A DNA stretch of 64,000 nucleotides from contig NZ_JANUGP010000004.1 in NCBI RefSeq assembly GCF_024753135.1, positions 186,001-250,000 of the forward strand, written 5' to 3'. Origin of the DNA: Streptomyces pyxinicus. GTDB lineage: Bacteria; Actinomycetota; Actinomycetes; Streptomycetales; Streptomycetaceae. The translations under genes and the position numbers were made by a program. Below the pieces are notes generated by a model. That model was not told the DNA's origin and did no database searches. It saw only the letters and a list, made by a program, of their open reading frames with translations. Shown in pieces: positions 21,606 to 30,729 of the stretch. Every line of letters begins with the position of its first letter. Within the stretch, counting starts at the first letter, position 1.

Positions 21606-22537
21606 CCGACCCCGCCGCTTCCCCGGCCGTCCGGATCGACCTGCCGGACGGGCAGCAGGTGACCCACCGGGACGTCGCCGCCAACGGCGCCCGCTTCCAC
21701 ATCGCCGAACTCGGCGACGGCCCGCTGGTGCTGCTGCTGCACGGCTTCCCGCAGTTCTGGTGGACCTGGCGCCACCAGCTGACCGCGCTCGCGGACGCGG
21801 GCTACCGGGCGGTGGCAATGGACCTGCGGGGCGTCGGCGGCAGCGACCGCACGCCCCGCGGATACGACCCGGCCAACCTCGCCCTGGACGTCACCGGGGT
21901 GATCCGGTCCCTCGGCGAGCCGGACGCCGCGCTGGTCGGCCACGACCTCGGCGGCTATCTGGCGTGGACGGCGGCGGCGATGCGCCCCAAGCTGGTACGG
22001 CGGCTCGCGGTCGTCTCGATGCCGCATCCGCGGCGCTGGCGCGCGGCCATGCTGCGCGACGCCCGGCAGACCGCCGCCAACTCCTACATCTGGGGCTTCC
22101 AGCGGCCGTGGCTGCCGGAGCGTCAACTCACCGCGGACGGCGGTGCCCTGGTGGGCCGTCTGATGCGGGACTGGTCCGGGCCGCGACTGCCGGACGACGA
22201 GACGGTGGCGACGTACCAGCGGGCCATGTGCGTGCCCTCCACGGCGCACTGCTCGATCGAGCCGTACCGCTGGCTGGTGCGCTCGCTGGCCCGCCCGGAC
22301 GGCGTCCAGTTCTACCGCCGGATGAAGCGTCCGGTGCGGGTGCCCACGCTGCATCTGCACGGCTCGCTGGACCCGGTGACGCGCACGCGCAGCGCGGCCG
22401 GCTCCGGCGAGTACGTCGAAGCGCCGTACCGCTGGCGGCTGTTCGACGGTCTCGGGCACTTCCCGCACGAGGAGGACCCGGCGGCGTTCTCCACCGAACT
22501 GGTCAACTGGCTGAAGGATCCCGAGCCCGACCGGTGA
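21602..22537 (+). CDS. Alpha/beta hydrolase (epoxide hydrolase-like)
   Basis: 311 residues. HGFPQFWWTW gives the oxyanion HG motif, GHDLGGYLAW the nucleophile elbow with Asp, and GLGHFPHEEDP the catalytic His. An Asp nucleophile with the HGFPxxWxxW motif fits epoxide hydrolases or haloalkane dehalogenases rather than Ser esterases. Substrate unknown. Translationally coupled to the holin-like gene. Confidence 0.88.
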   Translation: MTDPAASPAVRIDLPDGQQVTHRDVAANGARFHIAELGDGPLVLLLHGFPQFWWTWRHQLTALADAGYRAVAMDLRGVGGSDRTPRGYDPANLALDVTGVIRSLGEPDAALVGHDLGGYLAWTAAAMRPKLVRRLAVVSMPHPRRWRAAMLRDARQTAANSYIWGFQRPWLPERQLTADGGALVGRLMRDWSGPRLPDDETVATYQRAMCVPSTAHCSIEPYRWLVRSLARPDGVQFYRRMKRPVRVPTLHLHGSLDPVTRTRSAAGSGEYVEAPYRWRLFDGLGHFPHEEDPAAFSTELVNWLKDPEPDR

Positions 22538-22720
22538 GCCGACGGCCCGTCCGGAGCTGCCCGTTCCGCGTCCGGATGTGACCGCAACGTGACGGTTCCG
22601 ATGCGCGGTGTATCCGATTGGTGAACACTTGTCCCCTGAACGGCCACATGCCCGCCGCATAGGCCAATTGGCCGCCGCCCGAACGGTTATGGACCTTGGG
22701 GCGGGGGCACACGAACGGGT

Positions 22721-22900
22721 ATGGGCTGGACGCACGACTACAGTGACGCACCCCGCAACCGCCGCTCGGCCACCGGCCTGAGCACGCCTCAGCGAGGCAC
22801 TCCGCAACTGGCGGAAGCGGATCTGCGGGTGGGGATTCCGCGCATTCTGCGCCGCCGGGCACGCTGGGTCTCGATGCGTCTGCGGCACGCGCGCAACTGA
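22721..22900 (+). CDS. 59-residue basic protein
   Basis: A complete frame from ATG to TGA, 59 codons, rich in Arg, with DYSDAPRNRRSATGLS and GIPRILRRRARWVSMRLRH. Its third codon positions are G/C-rich, as in neighbouring genes. It lies between the hydrolase and the convergent protease. No family recognised. Confidence 0.5.
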   Translation: MGWTHDYSDAPRNRRSATGLSTPQRGTPQLAEADLRVGIPRILRRRARWVSMRLRHARN

Positions 22901-22931
22901 CCGCCGGTGCCCGGGATGCCGGGCACCGGCG

Positions 22932-24131
22932 TCACAGCGCGCAGCTGTCCGTACCCACCTGCTCGTTGGCCGCGCGGCCCTTGTCGATGTCGGGCCGGAT
23001 CTCGTCCGCCGTCAGGGCGTAGCCGGTGTCCGCGTCGTCCAGGGACTTGGCGAACACCACGCCGTACACCCGGCCGTCGGGCGTGAGCAGGGGGCCGCCG
23101 GAGTTGCCCTGGCGGACGGTCGTGTACAGGGAGTACACGTCGCGGCGGACCGTGCCGCGGTGGTAGATGTCCGGGCCGTTGGCCGTGATGCGCCCGCGCA
23201 CGCGGGCGGCGCGCACGTCGTAGGAGCCGTTCTCCGGGAAGCCCGCGACGATCGCGCCGTCGCCGCCGGACGCGTCCGACGTGGTGAAGCGGAGCGCGTG
23301 CGCCCGCAGGTCCGGTACGTCCAGGACGGCGATGTCGCGCTTCCAGTCGTACAGGACGACCTTGGCGTCGTACCTGCGGCCCTCGCCGCCTATCTGCACG
23401 GTCGGCTCGTCGACCCCGCCGACCACGTGCGCGTTGGTCATGACGCGGCGGTCGGCGAAGACGAAACCGGTGCCCTCCAGGACCTTGCCGCAGCTCTGCG
23501 CGGTGCCGGTGACCTTGACGATGGAGCGCTGCGCGCGACCGGCGACCGAGCCGCGCGCGAGGGCCGGGTCGGGCGGCCGGACGTCCTTGATCGGCTCGTT
23601 GGCGAACGGGCTGAAGACCTGCGGGAAGCCGTTCTGCGCGAGCACGGAGGAGAAGTCGGCGAACCAGGTGTCGGCCTGCGCCGGCAGCGTCCGGGAGACC
23701 CCGAGGAGCACCTTGGAGCCGCGCACCTCCCTGCCGAGGGTCGGCAGGGTCGTCCCGGCCAGGGCGGAGCCGATCAGCCAGGCGACCAGCAGCATGGCGG
23801 CGACGTTGACCAGCGCGCCGCCGGTGGCGTCCAGGGCGCGGGCCGGGGACCAGGTGATGTGGCGGCGCAGCTTGCTGCCGAGGTGGGTGGTCAGGGCCTG
23901 TCCGACGGAGGCGCAGACGATGACGACGACCACGGCGGCGACGGCCGCGGTGGTGCCGACCTCGGCCTTGTCGGTCACCGCGTCCCAGACCACGGGCAGC
24001 GCGTACACGGCGACGAGACCGCCGCCGAGGAAGCCGATCACCGACAGGATGCCGACGACGAAGCCCTGGCGGTAGCCCACGACCGCGAACCACACGGCCG
24101 CGACCAGCAACAGGATGTCCAGCACGTTCAA
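22932..24131 (-). CDS. MarP-family membrane serine protease (CvpA plus trypsin-like)
   Basis: 399 residues. The first 150 hold four membrane helices of the CvpA type (LDILLLVAAVWFAVVGYRQG and following). The periplasm-side protease has NAHVVGG (His about 233), RDIAVLD (Asp about 267) and GNSGGPLL (Ser about 340), a full catalytic triad. In mycobacteria MarP protects against acid and oxidative stress and processes a cell-wall hydrolase; that role is assumed by family. Paralog-free core neighbourhood between nhaA and nth. Confidence 0.92.
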   Translation of the reverse strand: MNVLDILLLVAAVWFAVVGYRQGFVVGILSVIGFLGGGLVAVYALPVVWDAVTDKAEVGTTAAVAAVVVVIVCASVGQALTTHLGSKLRRHITWSPARALDATGGALVNVAAMLLVAWLIGSALAGTTLPTLGREVRGSKVLLGVSRTLPAQADTWFADFSSVLAQNGFPQVFSPFANEPIKDVRPPDPALARGSVAGRAQRSIVKVTGTAQSCGKVLEGTGFVFADRRVMTNAHVVGGVDEPTVQIGGEGRRYDAKVVLYDWKRDIAVLDVPDLRAHALRFTTSDASGGDGAIVAGFPENGSYDVRAARVRGRITANGPDIYHRGTVRRDVYSLYTTVRQGNSGGPLLTPDGRVYGVVFAKSLDDADTGYALTADEIRPDIDKGRAANEQVGTDSCAL

Positions 24132-24246
24132 CGCTTCAGGCCTCGCCTACTCACTCCGCTCCCGGCGGAGCGACCGGGAGGCCGGCCCGCCACGCACTGG
24201 CGGGGGGAACCGGTGTCCCCCGGGGATGCGACACGGGGACACCCTG

Positions 24247-24948
24247 TCATGCGCGCCAGTCGAGCGGGACCCGCTGCGCCCGGTCCCAGGGGCGCTCCCA
24301 GCCCGCGTAGTGCAGCAGCCGGTCGATCACGCCGGCCGTGAAACCCCAGACCAGGGCGGATTCCACCAGGAACGCCGGGCCGATGTGGCCGCTGGGGTGG
24401 ACGGCGGTGGCGCGGTTGGCGGGGTCCGTGAGATCCGCCACGGGGACGGTGAAGACCCGCGCGGTCTCGTTCGGGTCCACCGCGTCGACCGGGGTGGGCT
24501 CGCGCCACCAGCCGAGCACCGGGGTGACCACGAACTCGCTGACCGGGATGTAGAGGGCGGGCAGCACGCCGAAGAGCTGGACGCCCGCCGGATCGAGGCC
24601 GGTCTCCTCCTCGGCCTCGCGCAGGGCCGCCCGCAGCGGGCCGTCGCCCGCCGGATCGCCGTCCCCGGGGTCCAGCGCGCCGCCCGGGAAGGACGGCTGC
24701 CCGGCGTGCGAGCGCAGGGAGCCGGCCCGCTCCATGAGCAGCAGCTCGGGGCCGCGCTCGCCCTCGCCGAAGAGGATCAGTACGGCGGACTGCCGGCCCG
24801 AGCCGTTCTCGGGCGGCAGGAAGCGGCTGAGCTGGAGCGGCTGGACCGTCTCGGCGGCGCGCACCACCGGGTCCAGCCAGTCGGGCAGCCCCTCCGCGCT
24901 GAGCGTCACCGCGCCGCCCCGCGTCTCACTGGCCCTCGTCATCGCCAC
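24247..24948 (-). CDS. NUDIX hydrolase, CoA pyrophosphatase-like
   Basis: 233 residues. The Nudix box reads G-(5)-E-x7-REAEEETGL (ALREAEEETGLD) with an upstream SFPGGALDPGD, the pattern of CoA diphosphatases (NudL/CoAse). The enzyme would cut CoA or acyl-CoA at the pyrophosphate. Convergent and divergent spacing suggests its own transcription or a unit with the nth gene 49 bases upstream. Confidence 0.9.
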   Translation of the reverse strand: MAMTRASETRGGAVTLSAEGLPDWLDPVVRAAETVQPLQLSRFLPPENGSGRQSAVLILFGEGERGPELLLMERAGSLRSHAGQPSFPGGALDPGDGDPAGDGPLRAALREAEEETGLDPAGVQLFGVLPALYIPVSEFVVTPVLGWWREPTPVDAVDPNETARVFTVPVADLTDPANRATAVHPSGHIGPAFLVESALVWGFTAGVIDRLLHYAGWERPWDRAQRVPLDWRA

Positions 24949-24997
24949 CCCCGTCGCTCCGCCTGTTCCAACGCCCGAGGACCCCGGGATCGTTCCG

Positions 24998-25834
24998 TCA
25001 CGCGGCCCCCAGGGGCGGCGCCGCGATACCGCCCGCGTCGAGGTAGGCCTGCGGGGGCTTCAGCCGCTGGCCGGGGAAGCCGCCCTTCTCGTACTTCAGG
25101 AGCTTCTTCGCCTTCTCCGGGTCGGTCTCGCCCTCGCCGTACGCCGGGCAGAGCGGCGCGATCGGGCAGACGCCGCAGGCGGGCTTGCGGGCGTGGCACA
25201 TCCGGCGGCCGTGCCAGATCACGTGGTGGGACAGGTCGGTCCAGTCGCTCTTCGGGAACAGCGCGCTGACGGCCGCCTCGATCTTCTCCGGCTCGCTCTC
25301 CTCGGTCCACTTCCAGCGCCGCACCAGCCGCTGGAAGTGCGTGTCCACACTGATCCCGGGCCGGCCGAAGGCGTTGCCCAGGACCACGAAGGCGGTCTTG
25401 CGGCCGACGCCGGGCAGCTTGACCAGTTCCTCCAGCTTGCCGGGCACCTCGCCGCCGAAGTCCTCCGCGAGCGCCTTGGAGAGCCCTATGACCGACCGCG
25501 TCTTGGCCCGGAAGAAGCCGCAGGGCCGCAGGATCTCCTCGACCACCTCGGGGTCGGCGGCGGCCAGGTCCTCGGGAGCCGGGTACTTGGCGAACAGCGC
25601 CGGGGTGGTCTGGTTGACCCGCAGGTCGGTGGTCTGGGCCGACAGCACGGTGGCGACCAGCAGCTGGAAGGGGTTCTCGAAGTCCAGCTCCGGGTGCGCG
25701 TACGGGTACACCTCCGCGAGTTCCCGGTCGATCTTGCGGGCCCGTCGCACGAGGGCGGTCCGAGACTCCGGTTTCCACGGCTTCACGGCCTCGGTCACCG
25801 TCTTGGCCGCCTTGCGCGCCTTGCTCACTGCCAT
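24998..25834 (-). CDS. nth: Endonuclease III
   Basis: 278 residues. The helix-hairpin-helix with catalytic Lys is LPGVGRKTA (about 133-141), the catalytic Asp is in SVDTHFQRL, and the C-terminal 4Fe-4S loop is C-x6-C-x2-C-x5-C (CHARKPACGVCPIAPLC). It removes oxidised pyrimidines as a DNA glycosylase with AP-lyase activity. The N-terminus has a 40-residue basic extension common in actinobacteria. Confidence 0.96.
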   Translation of the reverse strand: MAVSKARKAAKTVTEAVKPWKPESRTALVRRARKIDRELAEVYPYAHPELDFENPFQLLVATVLSAQTTDLRVNQTTPALFAKYPAPEDLAAADPEVVEEILRPCGFFRAKTRSVIGLSKALAEDFGGEVPGKLEELVKLPGVGRKTAFVVLGNAFGRPGISVDTHFQRLVRRWKWTEESEPEKIEAAVSALFPKSDWTDLSHHVIWHGRRMCHARKPACGVCPIAPLCPAYGEGETDPEKAKKLLKYEKGGFPGQRLKPPQAYLDAGGIAAPPLGAA

Positions 25835-26281
25835 GCAGGAAGGCTACGCCGCCGGGCCCCGCGCCGGTGGGCGATCTTCAGGACGACCGGCCCGTCGGAG
25901 GACCGGAGTTGCGACAGGGCCCCGATCAGATGCCTTACATCCCTTTCTTCCGTTTTGTACTACTTTCCGGAAAGCGCTCCGGATGGCGTTCGCCCACAGC
26001 GGAATCGATCCGTACAACCTCTCGAACACTCCCGGACGCCCTCCGATGCCGCGCTCTCACCGGCCACTTGGGCCATGGCGCGCCCGCCGCACCGGCCGTC
26101 GGCCCCACCCGGTGACCTGTAGATCGGCGCCCGATTGGACCCCTGCCGCTTACCTCGGCACACCTGTGCGGCATCCTTGTGACAGATCACACTGTTTGGA
26201 CCGTCCGGCAAAATGGGGAACACGGTCCCCTGGCACGTGGGGGAGAAAGATCCCCTGAGCAGGTCGACAAGGAGAGAACTC
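25835..26281. other. nth-crp divergent intergenic region
   Basis: 447 bases without a gene. It holds the promoters of the two divergent genes and a Crp-like site at 26178-26191. Short AT-richer patches (25935-25985: CATCCCTTTCTTCCGTTTTGT) are unusual for this GC content. A 132-residue minus frame here is a shadow. Confidence 0.6.
26178..26191. promoter_or_regulatory. Crp-type palindrome upstream of crp
   Basis: TGTGACAGATCACA has perfect TGTGA/TCACA arms and fits the Streptomyces form GTG-N6-CAC. It lies about 90 bases upstream of the crp start, consistent with autoregulation. Confidence 0.65.
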
Positions 26282-26956
26282 GTGGACGACGTTCTGCGGC
26301 GCAACCCGCTCTTCGCGGCTCTCGACGACGAGCAGGCCGCGGAGCTGCGCGCCTCCATGAGCGAGGTGACCCTGGCACGCGGTGACTCCCTGTTCCACGA
26401 GGGCGACCCCGGCGACCGGCTCTACGTCGTCACCGAGGGCAAGGTCAAGCTGCACCGCACCTCCCCCGACGGCCGCGAGAACATGCTCGCCGTCGTCGGC
26501 CCCGGAGAGCTGATCGGAGAGCTGTCGCTCTTCGACCCCGGCCCGCGCACCGCGACCGCGACCGCGCTGACCGAGGTCAAGCTGCTGGCCCTCGGCCACG
26601 GCGACCTCCAGCCCTGGCTGAACGCCCGCCCCGAGGTCGCCGGCGCCCTGCTGCGCGCCGTCGCACGCCGACTGCGCAAGACCAACGACGCCATGTCCGA
26701 CCTGGTCTTCTCCGACGTCCCCGGCCGGGTCGCGCGGGCCCTGCTGGACCTGTCGCGCCGCTTCGGCGTGCAGTCCGAGGAGGGCATCCACGTCGTCCAC
26801 GACCTCACGCAGGAGGAGCTGGCCCAGCTGGTCGGCGCGTCCCGCGAGACCGTCAACAAGGCCCTGGCGGACTTCGCCCAGCGCGGCTGGCTGCGCCTGG
26901 AGGCACGGGCGGTCATCCTGCTGGACGTGGAGCGGCTGGCCAAGCGCTCGCGCTGA
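26282..26956 (+). CDS. crp: cAMP receptor protein Crp
   Basis: 224 residues from the GTG after AAGGAGAGAACTC. Residues 10-115 are the cyclic-nucleotide barrel; GELIGELSLFDPGPRTATATA is the phosphate-binding cassette with the conserved Glu and Arg. After the dimer helix, LTQEELAQLVGASRETVNKAL is the winged-helix recognition motif. In Streptomyces Crp controls germination, growth and antibiotic output. Followed by a strong terminator. Confidence 0.97.
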   Translation: MDDVLRRNPLFAALDDEQAAELRASMSEVTLARGDSLFHEGDPGDRLYVVTEGKVKLHRTSPDGRENMLAVVGPGELIGELSLFDPGPRTATATALTEVKLLALGHGDLQPWLNARPEVAGALLRAVARRLRKTNDAMSDLVFSDVPGRVARALLDLSRRFGVQSEEGIHVVHDLTQEELAQLVGASRETVNKALADFAQRGWLRLEARAVILLDVERLAKRSR

Positions 26957-26980
26957 CTCCGGCTGTCCCGGTACGACGCG

Positions 26981-27013
26981 AGGGGCCCGCTTCTCCGGAA
27001 GCCGGGCCCCTTT
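26981..27013 (+). terminator. crp terminator
   Basis: AGGGGCCCG and CGGGCCCCT flank a smaller CTTCTCCGGAAG inner fold, then TTTG. Strong intrinsic terminator. Confidence 0.85.
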
Positions 27014-27070
27014 GTCGTACCGCTTGCCGTACTGCTTGCTTGTCGTACTGCTTGCTTGTCGTACCGCTGC
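27012..27070. repeat. Tandem repeat TTGTCGTACYGCTTGC
   Basis: Four near-identical units of 12-16 bases between the crp terminator and the convergent MBL gene. Likely a slippage repeat without coding role. Confidence 0.7.
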
Positions 27071-27097
27071 TCGTGCCGCTTCTCGTGTCGCGCGGGG

Positions 27098-27928
27098 CTA
27101 GATGAGGCCGTGTCCGCGCAGGTACTCCAGCTGGGCCCGTACCGACAGCTCCGCCGCCGGCCACAGTGAGCGGTCCACGTCGGCGTAGACGTGGGCGACG
27201 ACCTCGGCCGGGGAGCGGTGGCCGTCCTCGACCGCCGTCTCCACCTGGGCGAGCCGGTGGGCGCGGTGGGCCAGGTAGAACTCGACGGCGCCCCGCGCGT
27301 CCTCCAGCACCGGCCCGTGGCCCGGCAGCACCGTGTGCACGCCGTCGTCCACCGTGAGGGAGCGCAGGCGGCGCAGGGAGTCCAGGTAGTCGCCGAGGCG
27401 GCCGTCGGGGTGCGCCACGACGGCCGTACCGCGCCCGAGGACGGTGTCGCCGGTGAGGACCGCGCGGTCGGCCGGCAGGTGGAAGCAGAGCGAGTCGGCG
27501 GTGTGCCCCGGGGTCGCCACGACCCGCAGCTCCAGGCCGCCGACGGCTATCACGTCCCCGGCGGCCAGGCCTTCCTCCCCGAGCCGCAGCGCCGGATCGA
27601 GGGCACGCACGCGCGTGCCGGTCAGTTCGGCGAAGCGGGCGGCGCCCTCGGCGTGGTCGGGGTGGCCGTGGGTGAGCAGGGTCAGGGCTATGCGCCGGCC
27701 CGCCTGTTCCGCCGTGTCCACGACCGCGCGCAGATGGCCCTCGTCCAGCGGTCCCGGGTCGATCACCACGGCCAGGTCGGAGTCCGGCTCGGCGACGATC
27801 CAGGTGTTGGTGCCGTCCAGGGTCATCGCGGAGGGGTTCGGCGCGAGCACGTTGACGGCCCGTTCGGTGGCGGGACCGGAGAGGACCGCGCCCCGGGGCT
27901 GCCCCGGCAGTGCCACTGCGTCGGTCAT
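27098..27928 (-). CDS. MBL-fold metallo-hydrolase (LACTB2-like)
   Basis: 276 residues. THGHPDHAEGA is the HxHxDH metal motif; further ligands are in ATPGHTADS and VLTGDTVLG, and LPGHGPVLED ends the metal site. It follows the beta-lactamase-like family related to LACTB2/hydroxyacylglutathione hydrolases; substrate uncertain (thioesters or RNA). The ATG overlaps the stop of the NUDIX gene (ATGA), so they share an operon. Confidence 0.9.
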   Translation of the reverse strand: MTDAVALPGQPRGAVLSGPATERAVNVLAPNPSAMTLDGTNTWIVAEPDSDLAVVIDPGPLDEGHLRAVVDTAEQAGRRIALTLLTHGHPDHAEGAARFAELTGTRVRALDPALRLGEEGLAAGDVIAVGGLELRVVATPGHTADSLCFHLPADRAVLTGDTVLGRGTAVVAHPDGRLGDYLDSLRRLRSLTVDDGVHTVLPGHGPVLEDARGAVEFYLAHRAHRLAQVETAVEDGHRSPAEVVAHVYADVDRSLWPAAELSVRAQLEYLRGHGLI

Positions 27929-28797
27929 ACGGACGTCGCCCCCGTCCTCGGGATGTGCTTCGTGAACTCCTCGTGCCCCGGCCAGGACAGGACGATCTCG
28001 CCGTCCTCCAGGCGCGCGGTCGCCAGTACCGGCGCCAGGTCGCGCGCGGGGGCCGCCACGAGCGCCTCGGCGGCGGACCCGTACGGCAGCAACTGGCGCA
28101 GCGTGGCGATGGTGGGCGGCATCATCAGCAGCTCGCCCCTGTCGTACCCGGCGGCGGCGTCCTCGGGGCGGATCCACACCGTCCGGTCGGCCTCCGTGGA
28201 GGCGTTCCGGGTGCGCTGGCCCTCCGGGAGCGCGGCCACGAAGAAGAACGTGTCGTAGCGGCGGGCCTCGAACTCCGGGGTGATCCAGCGCGTCCACGCG
28301 CCCAGCAGGTCCGAGCGCAGCACCAGGCCGCGCCGGTCCAGGAACTCGGCGAAGGACAGCTCACGCGCGACCAGGGCGGCCCGGTCGGCCTCCCAGTCGG
28401 CGCCGGTGGTGTCGCCGACGACCGACTCCGCGTCCGGCCCGGCGAGCAGGACGCCGGCCTCCTCGTACGTCTCCCGTACGGCCGCGCAGACGACGGCCTG
28501 GGCCCCGCTCTCGTCCACACCCAGCCGCTCGGCCCACCACGCGCGCGGGGGCCCCGCCCAGCGGACCCGGCGGTCGTCGTCACGCGGGTCCACTCCACCG
28601 CCGGGATACGCGTACGCGCCCCCGGCGAAGGCCATGGAGGCGCGTCTGCGCAGCATGTGGACGAACGGACCGTCCGCGGTGTCCTTGAGCAACAGCACGG
28701 TGGCCGCGCGCCTGGGGGTCACCGGGGTGAGGCTCCCGTCCGCGAGCGCGCGGATGCGGTCCGGCCACTCCGGGGGGTACCACTGACCGTTCGCCAT
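27925..28797 (-). CDS. NUDIX hydrolase (RppH/NUDT19-like)
   Basis: 290 residues. FPGG-like YAYPGGGVDPRDDDR begins the Nudix region and RETYEEAGVLL supplies the catalytic REx2EE segment. The split layout with a 50-residue insert resembles the NUDT19 acyl-CoA diphosphatase type. The protein starts MANGQWYPPEWPDRI. First gene of an operon with the MBL hydrolase. Confidence 0.88.
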   Translation of the reverse strand: MANGQWYPPEWPDRIRALADGSLTPVTPRRAATVLLLKDTADGPFVHMLRRRASMAFAGGAYAYPGGGVDPRDDDRRVRWAGPPRAWWAERLGVDESGAQAVVCAAVRETYEEAGVLLAGPDAESVVGDTTGADWEADRAALVARELSFAEFLDRRGLVLRSDLLGAWTRWITPEFEARRYDTFFFVAALPEGQRTRNASTEADRTVWIRPEDAAAGYDRGELLMMPPTIATLRQLLPYGSAAEALVAAPARDLAPVLATARLEDGEIVLSWPGHEEFTKHIPRTGATSV

Positions 28798-28997
28798 GGC
28801 CGGAGGCTATCCCGGATAGGGCGAATGTTCGAGAGGTCCTTGGGGGTGGTGGGGTGCCTGGTGGCGGGGAGGGGCGGTGGTACGTCGTTCCCGACGGGCC
28901 GGGCTGCCTGGGGGCCGGCTCGGCCCTACGGCGACCCCGGCCGCCCCGGAACACAGAGGTCTGCGGCCACCCGGCGGCCCCGCCGGGCGGTGCCGGG

Positions 28998-29462
28998 CTA
29001 CGGGACCAGTTCGACCTGGATCTCGACCTCGACCGGCGCGTCCAGCGGGAGCACCGCGACGCCGACCGCGCTGCGGGCGTGCACGCCCTTGTCGCCGAGG
29101 ACCTCGCCGAGCAGTTCGCTGGCACCGTTGAGGACGGCGGGCTGACCGGTGAAGTCGGACGCCGAGGCGACGAAGCCGACCACCTTCACGACGCGCGCGA
29201 TGCGGTCCAGATCACCGGCGACGGACTTCACGGCGGCCAGCGCGTTCAGCGCGCAGACGCGGGCCAGGTCCTTGGCCTCCTCCGGGGTGACCTCGGCGCC
29301 CACCTTGCCGGTGACCGGCAGCTTGCCCTCGACCATCGGCAGCTGGCCGGCGGTGTACACGTACACACCGGTCCGCACGGCCGGCTGGTACGCGGCCAGC
29401 GGCGGTACGACCTCCGGCAGGGTCAGGCCCAGGTCGGCCAGCTTGGCCTCGACCGCGCTCAT
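28998..29462 (-). CDS. RidA family protein
   Basis: 154 residues. YVYTAGQLPMVEGKLPVTGKVG and SAVGVAVLPLDAPVEVEI define the YjgF/RidA fold; a trimeric barrel that hydrolyses reactive enamines or imines. The longer form with Val-Leu-Pro-Leu is the RidA subfamily found in this core locus. ATGA-coupled to the small DUF4177 gene. Confidence 0.92.
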   Translation of the reverse strand: MSAVEAKLADLGLTLPEVVPPLAAYQPAVRTGVYVYTAGQLPMVEGKLPVTGKVGAEVTPEEAKDLARVCALNALAAVKSVAGDLDRIARVVKVVGFVASASDFTGQPAVLNGASELLGEVLGDKGVHARSAVGVAVLPLDAPVEVEIQVELVP

Positions 29463-29620
29463 GCCTGCTTCTCCCGCTTCAGGTAGGCGACGAGCTGCTC
29501 CGGGTTGGGCCCGGGCACGACCTGCACCAGCTCCCAGCCGTCCTCGCCCCAGGTGTCCAGGATCTGCTTCGTGGCATGGACGAGCAGCGGCACGGTGGCG
29601 TATTCCCACTTCTTGGTCAT
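29459..29620 (-). CDS. DUF4177-like small protein
   Basis: 53 residues: MTKKWEYATVPLLVH, then GEDGWELVQVVPGPN and LKREKQA. The KWEYATVP start with GWELVQV is typical of DUF4177. Function unknown. The ATG at 29620 is preferred to an upstream frame extension of basic, non-conserved residues. Operon with ridA-like gene. Confidence 0.85.
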   Translation of the reverse strand: MTKKWEYATVPLLVHATKQILDTWGEDGWELVQVVPGPNPEQLVAYLKREKQA

Positions 29621-29751
29621 GGGGGGACTGTAGCCGCTGCCCCGGAACCCGAATCCCGGCGGCCGCCGGGACCGGTCGCACGGCCGACTGTGACGCTCGT
29701 TATCCACAGCCTCCCGCGTGAGCGTCGGCCGGACTGGTTAGTCTCGAAGAC

Positions 29752-30729
29752 GTGAGCAGGCTCCAGGTCGTCAGCGGCAAGGGCGGGACCGGAAAGACGA
29801 CGGTCGCCGCAGCCCTCGCGCTGGCCCTCGCGACCGAGGGGAAGCGGACGCTTCTCGTGGAGGTCGAGGGCCGGCAGGGCATCGCACAGCTCTTCGAGAC
29901 GGAGGCGTTGCCGTACGAGGAGCGCAAGATCGCGGTCGCGCCGGGCGGCGGGGAGGTGCACGCCCTCGCCATAGACGCGGAACTGGCCCTTCTGGACTAT
30001 CTCCAGATGTTCTACAAGCTCGGTGGCGCGGGCAGAGCCCTGAAGAAGCTCGGCGCCATCGACTTCGCCACCACCATCGCCCCCGGCATCAGGGACGTCC
30101 TGCTGACCGGCAAGGCGTGCGAGGCCGTGCGCCGCAAGGACAAGCAGGGTCGGTTCGTGTACGACTACGTCGTCATGGATGCCCCGCCGACCGGCCGCAT
30201 CACCCGCTTCCTGAATGTCAACGACGAGGTGGCGGGCCTCGCGAAGATCGGCCCGATACACAATCAGGCGCAGGCCGTGATGCGGGTGCTCAAGTCGCCG
30301 GAGACGGCGGTGCATCTGGTGACCCTGCTGGAGGAGATGCCGGTCCAGGAGACCGCCGACGGCATCGCCGAACTCCGCGCGGCCCAACTCCCGGTCGGCC
30401 GGATCATCGTGAACATGGTGCGCCCGCAGGTGTTGGACGCGGCCGGCCTGGAACTCGTACGGACGGTGGAGCGTTCCTCGGTGGCACAGGCGCTCTCGGC
30501 GGCGGGGCTGGGCGGGGCCCGGCGCGGGGGGAACGCCGAGAAGCTGGTGGACCCGCTGCTGGACCAGGCGGCGGAGTACTCCGAGCGGTACGCGCTGGAG
30601 CAGGAGCAGCGCGCGTCCCTCGGTGAGCTGGGCCTGCCGATGCACGAACTGCCGCTGCTCGCCGAGGGCATGGACCTCGCGGGCCTGTACGAACTCGCCA
30701 CCGAGCTGCGGAAGCAGGGGTTGTCATGA
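29752..30729 (+). CDS. ArsA-like ATPase (first of a pair)
   Basis: 325 residues from a GTG. The deviant Walker A is SGKGGTGKTT at residues 8-17 and a switch-II-like VVMDAPPTGR follows. Members of the ArsA/GET3/MinD family handle membrane proteins or metal efflux; this core actinobacterial pair has no arsenic genes nearby, so a transport or targeting role is more likely. Overlaps the next gene by ATGA, and both may form a heterodimer. Confidence 0.92.
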   Translation: MSRLQVVSGKGGTGKTTVAAALALALATEGKRTLLVEVEGRQGIAQLFETEALPYEERKIAVAPGGGEVHALAIDAELALLDYLQMFYKLGGAGRALKKLGAIDFATTIAPGIRDVLLTGKACEAVRRKDKQGRFVYDYVVMDAPPTGRITRFLNVNDEVAGLAKIGPIHNQAQAVMRVLKSPETAVHLVTLLEEMPVQETADGIAELRAAQLPVGRIIVNMVRPQVLDAAGLELVRTVERSSVAQALSAAGLGGARRGGNAEKLVDPLLDQAAEYSERYALEQEQRASLGELGLPMHELPLLAEGMDLAGLYELATELRKQGLS

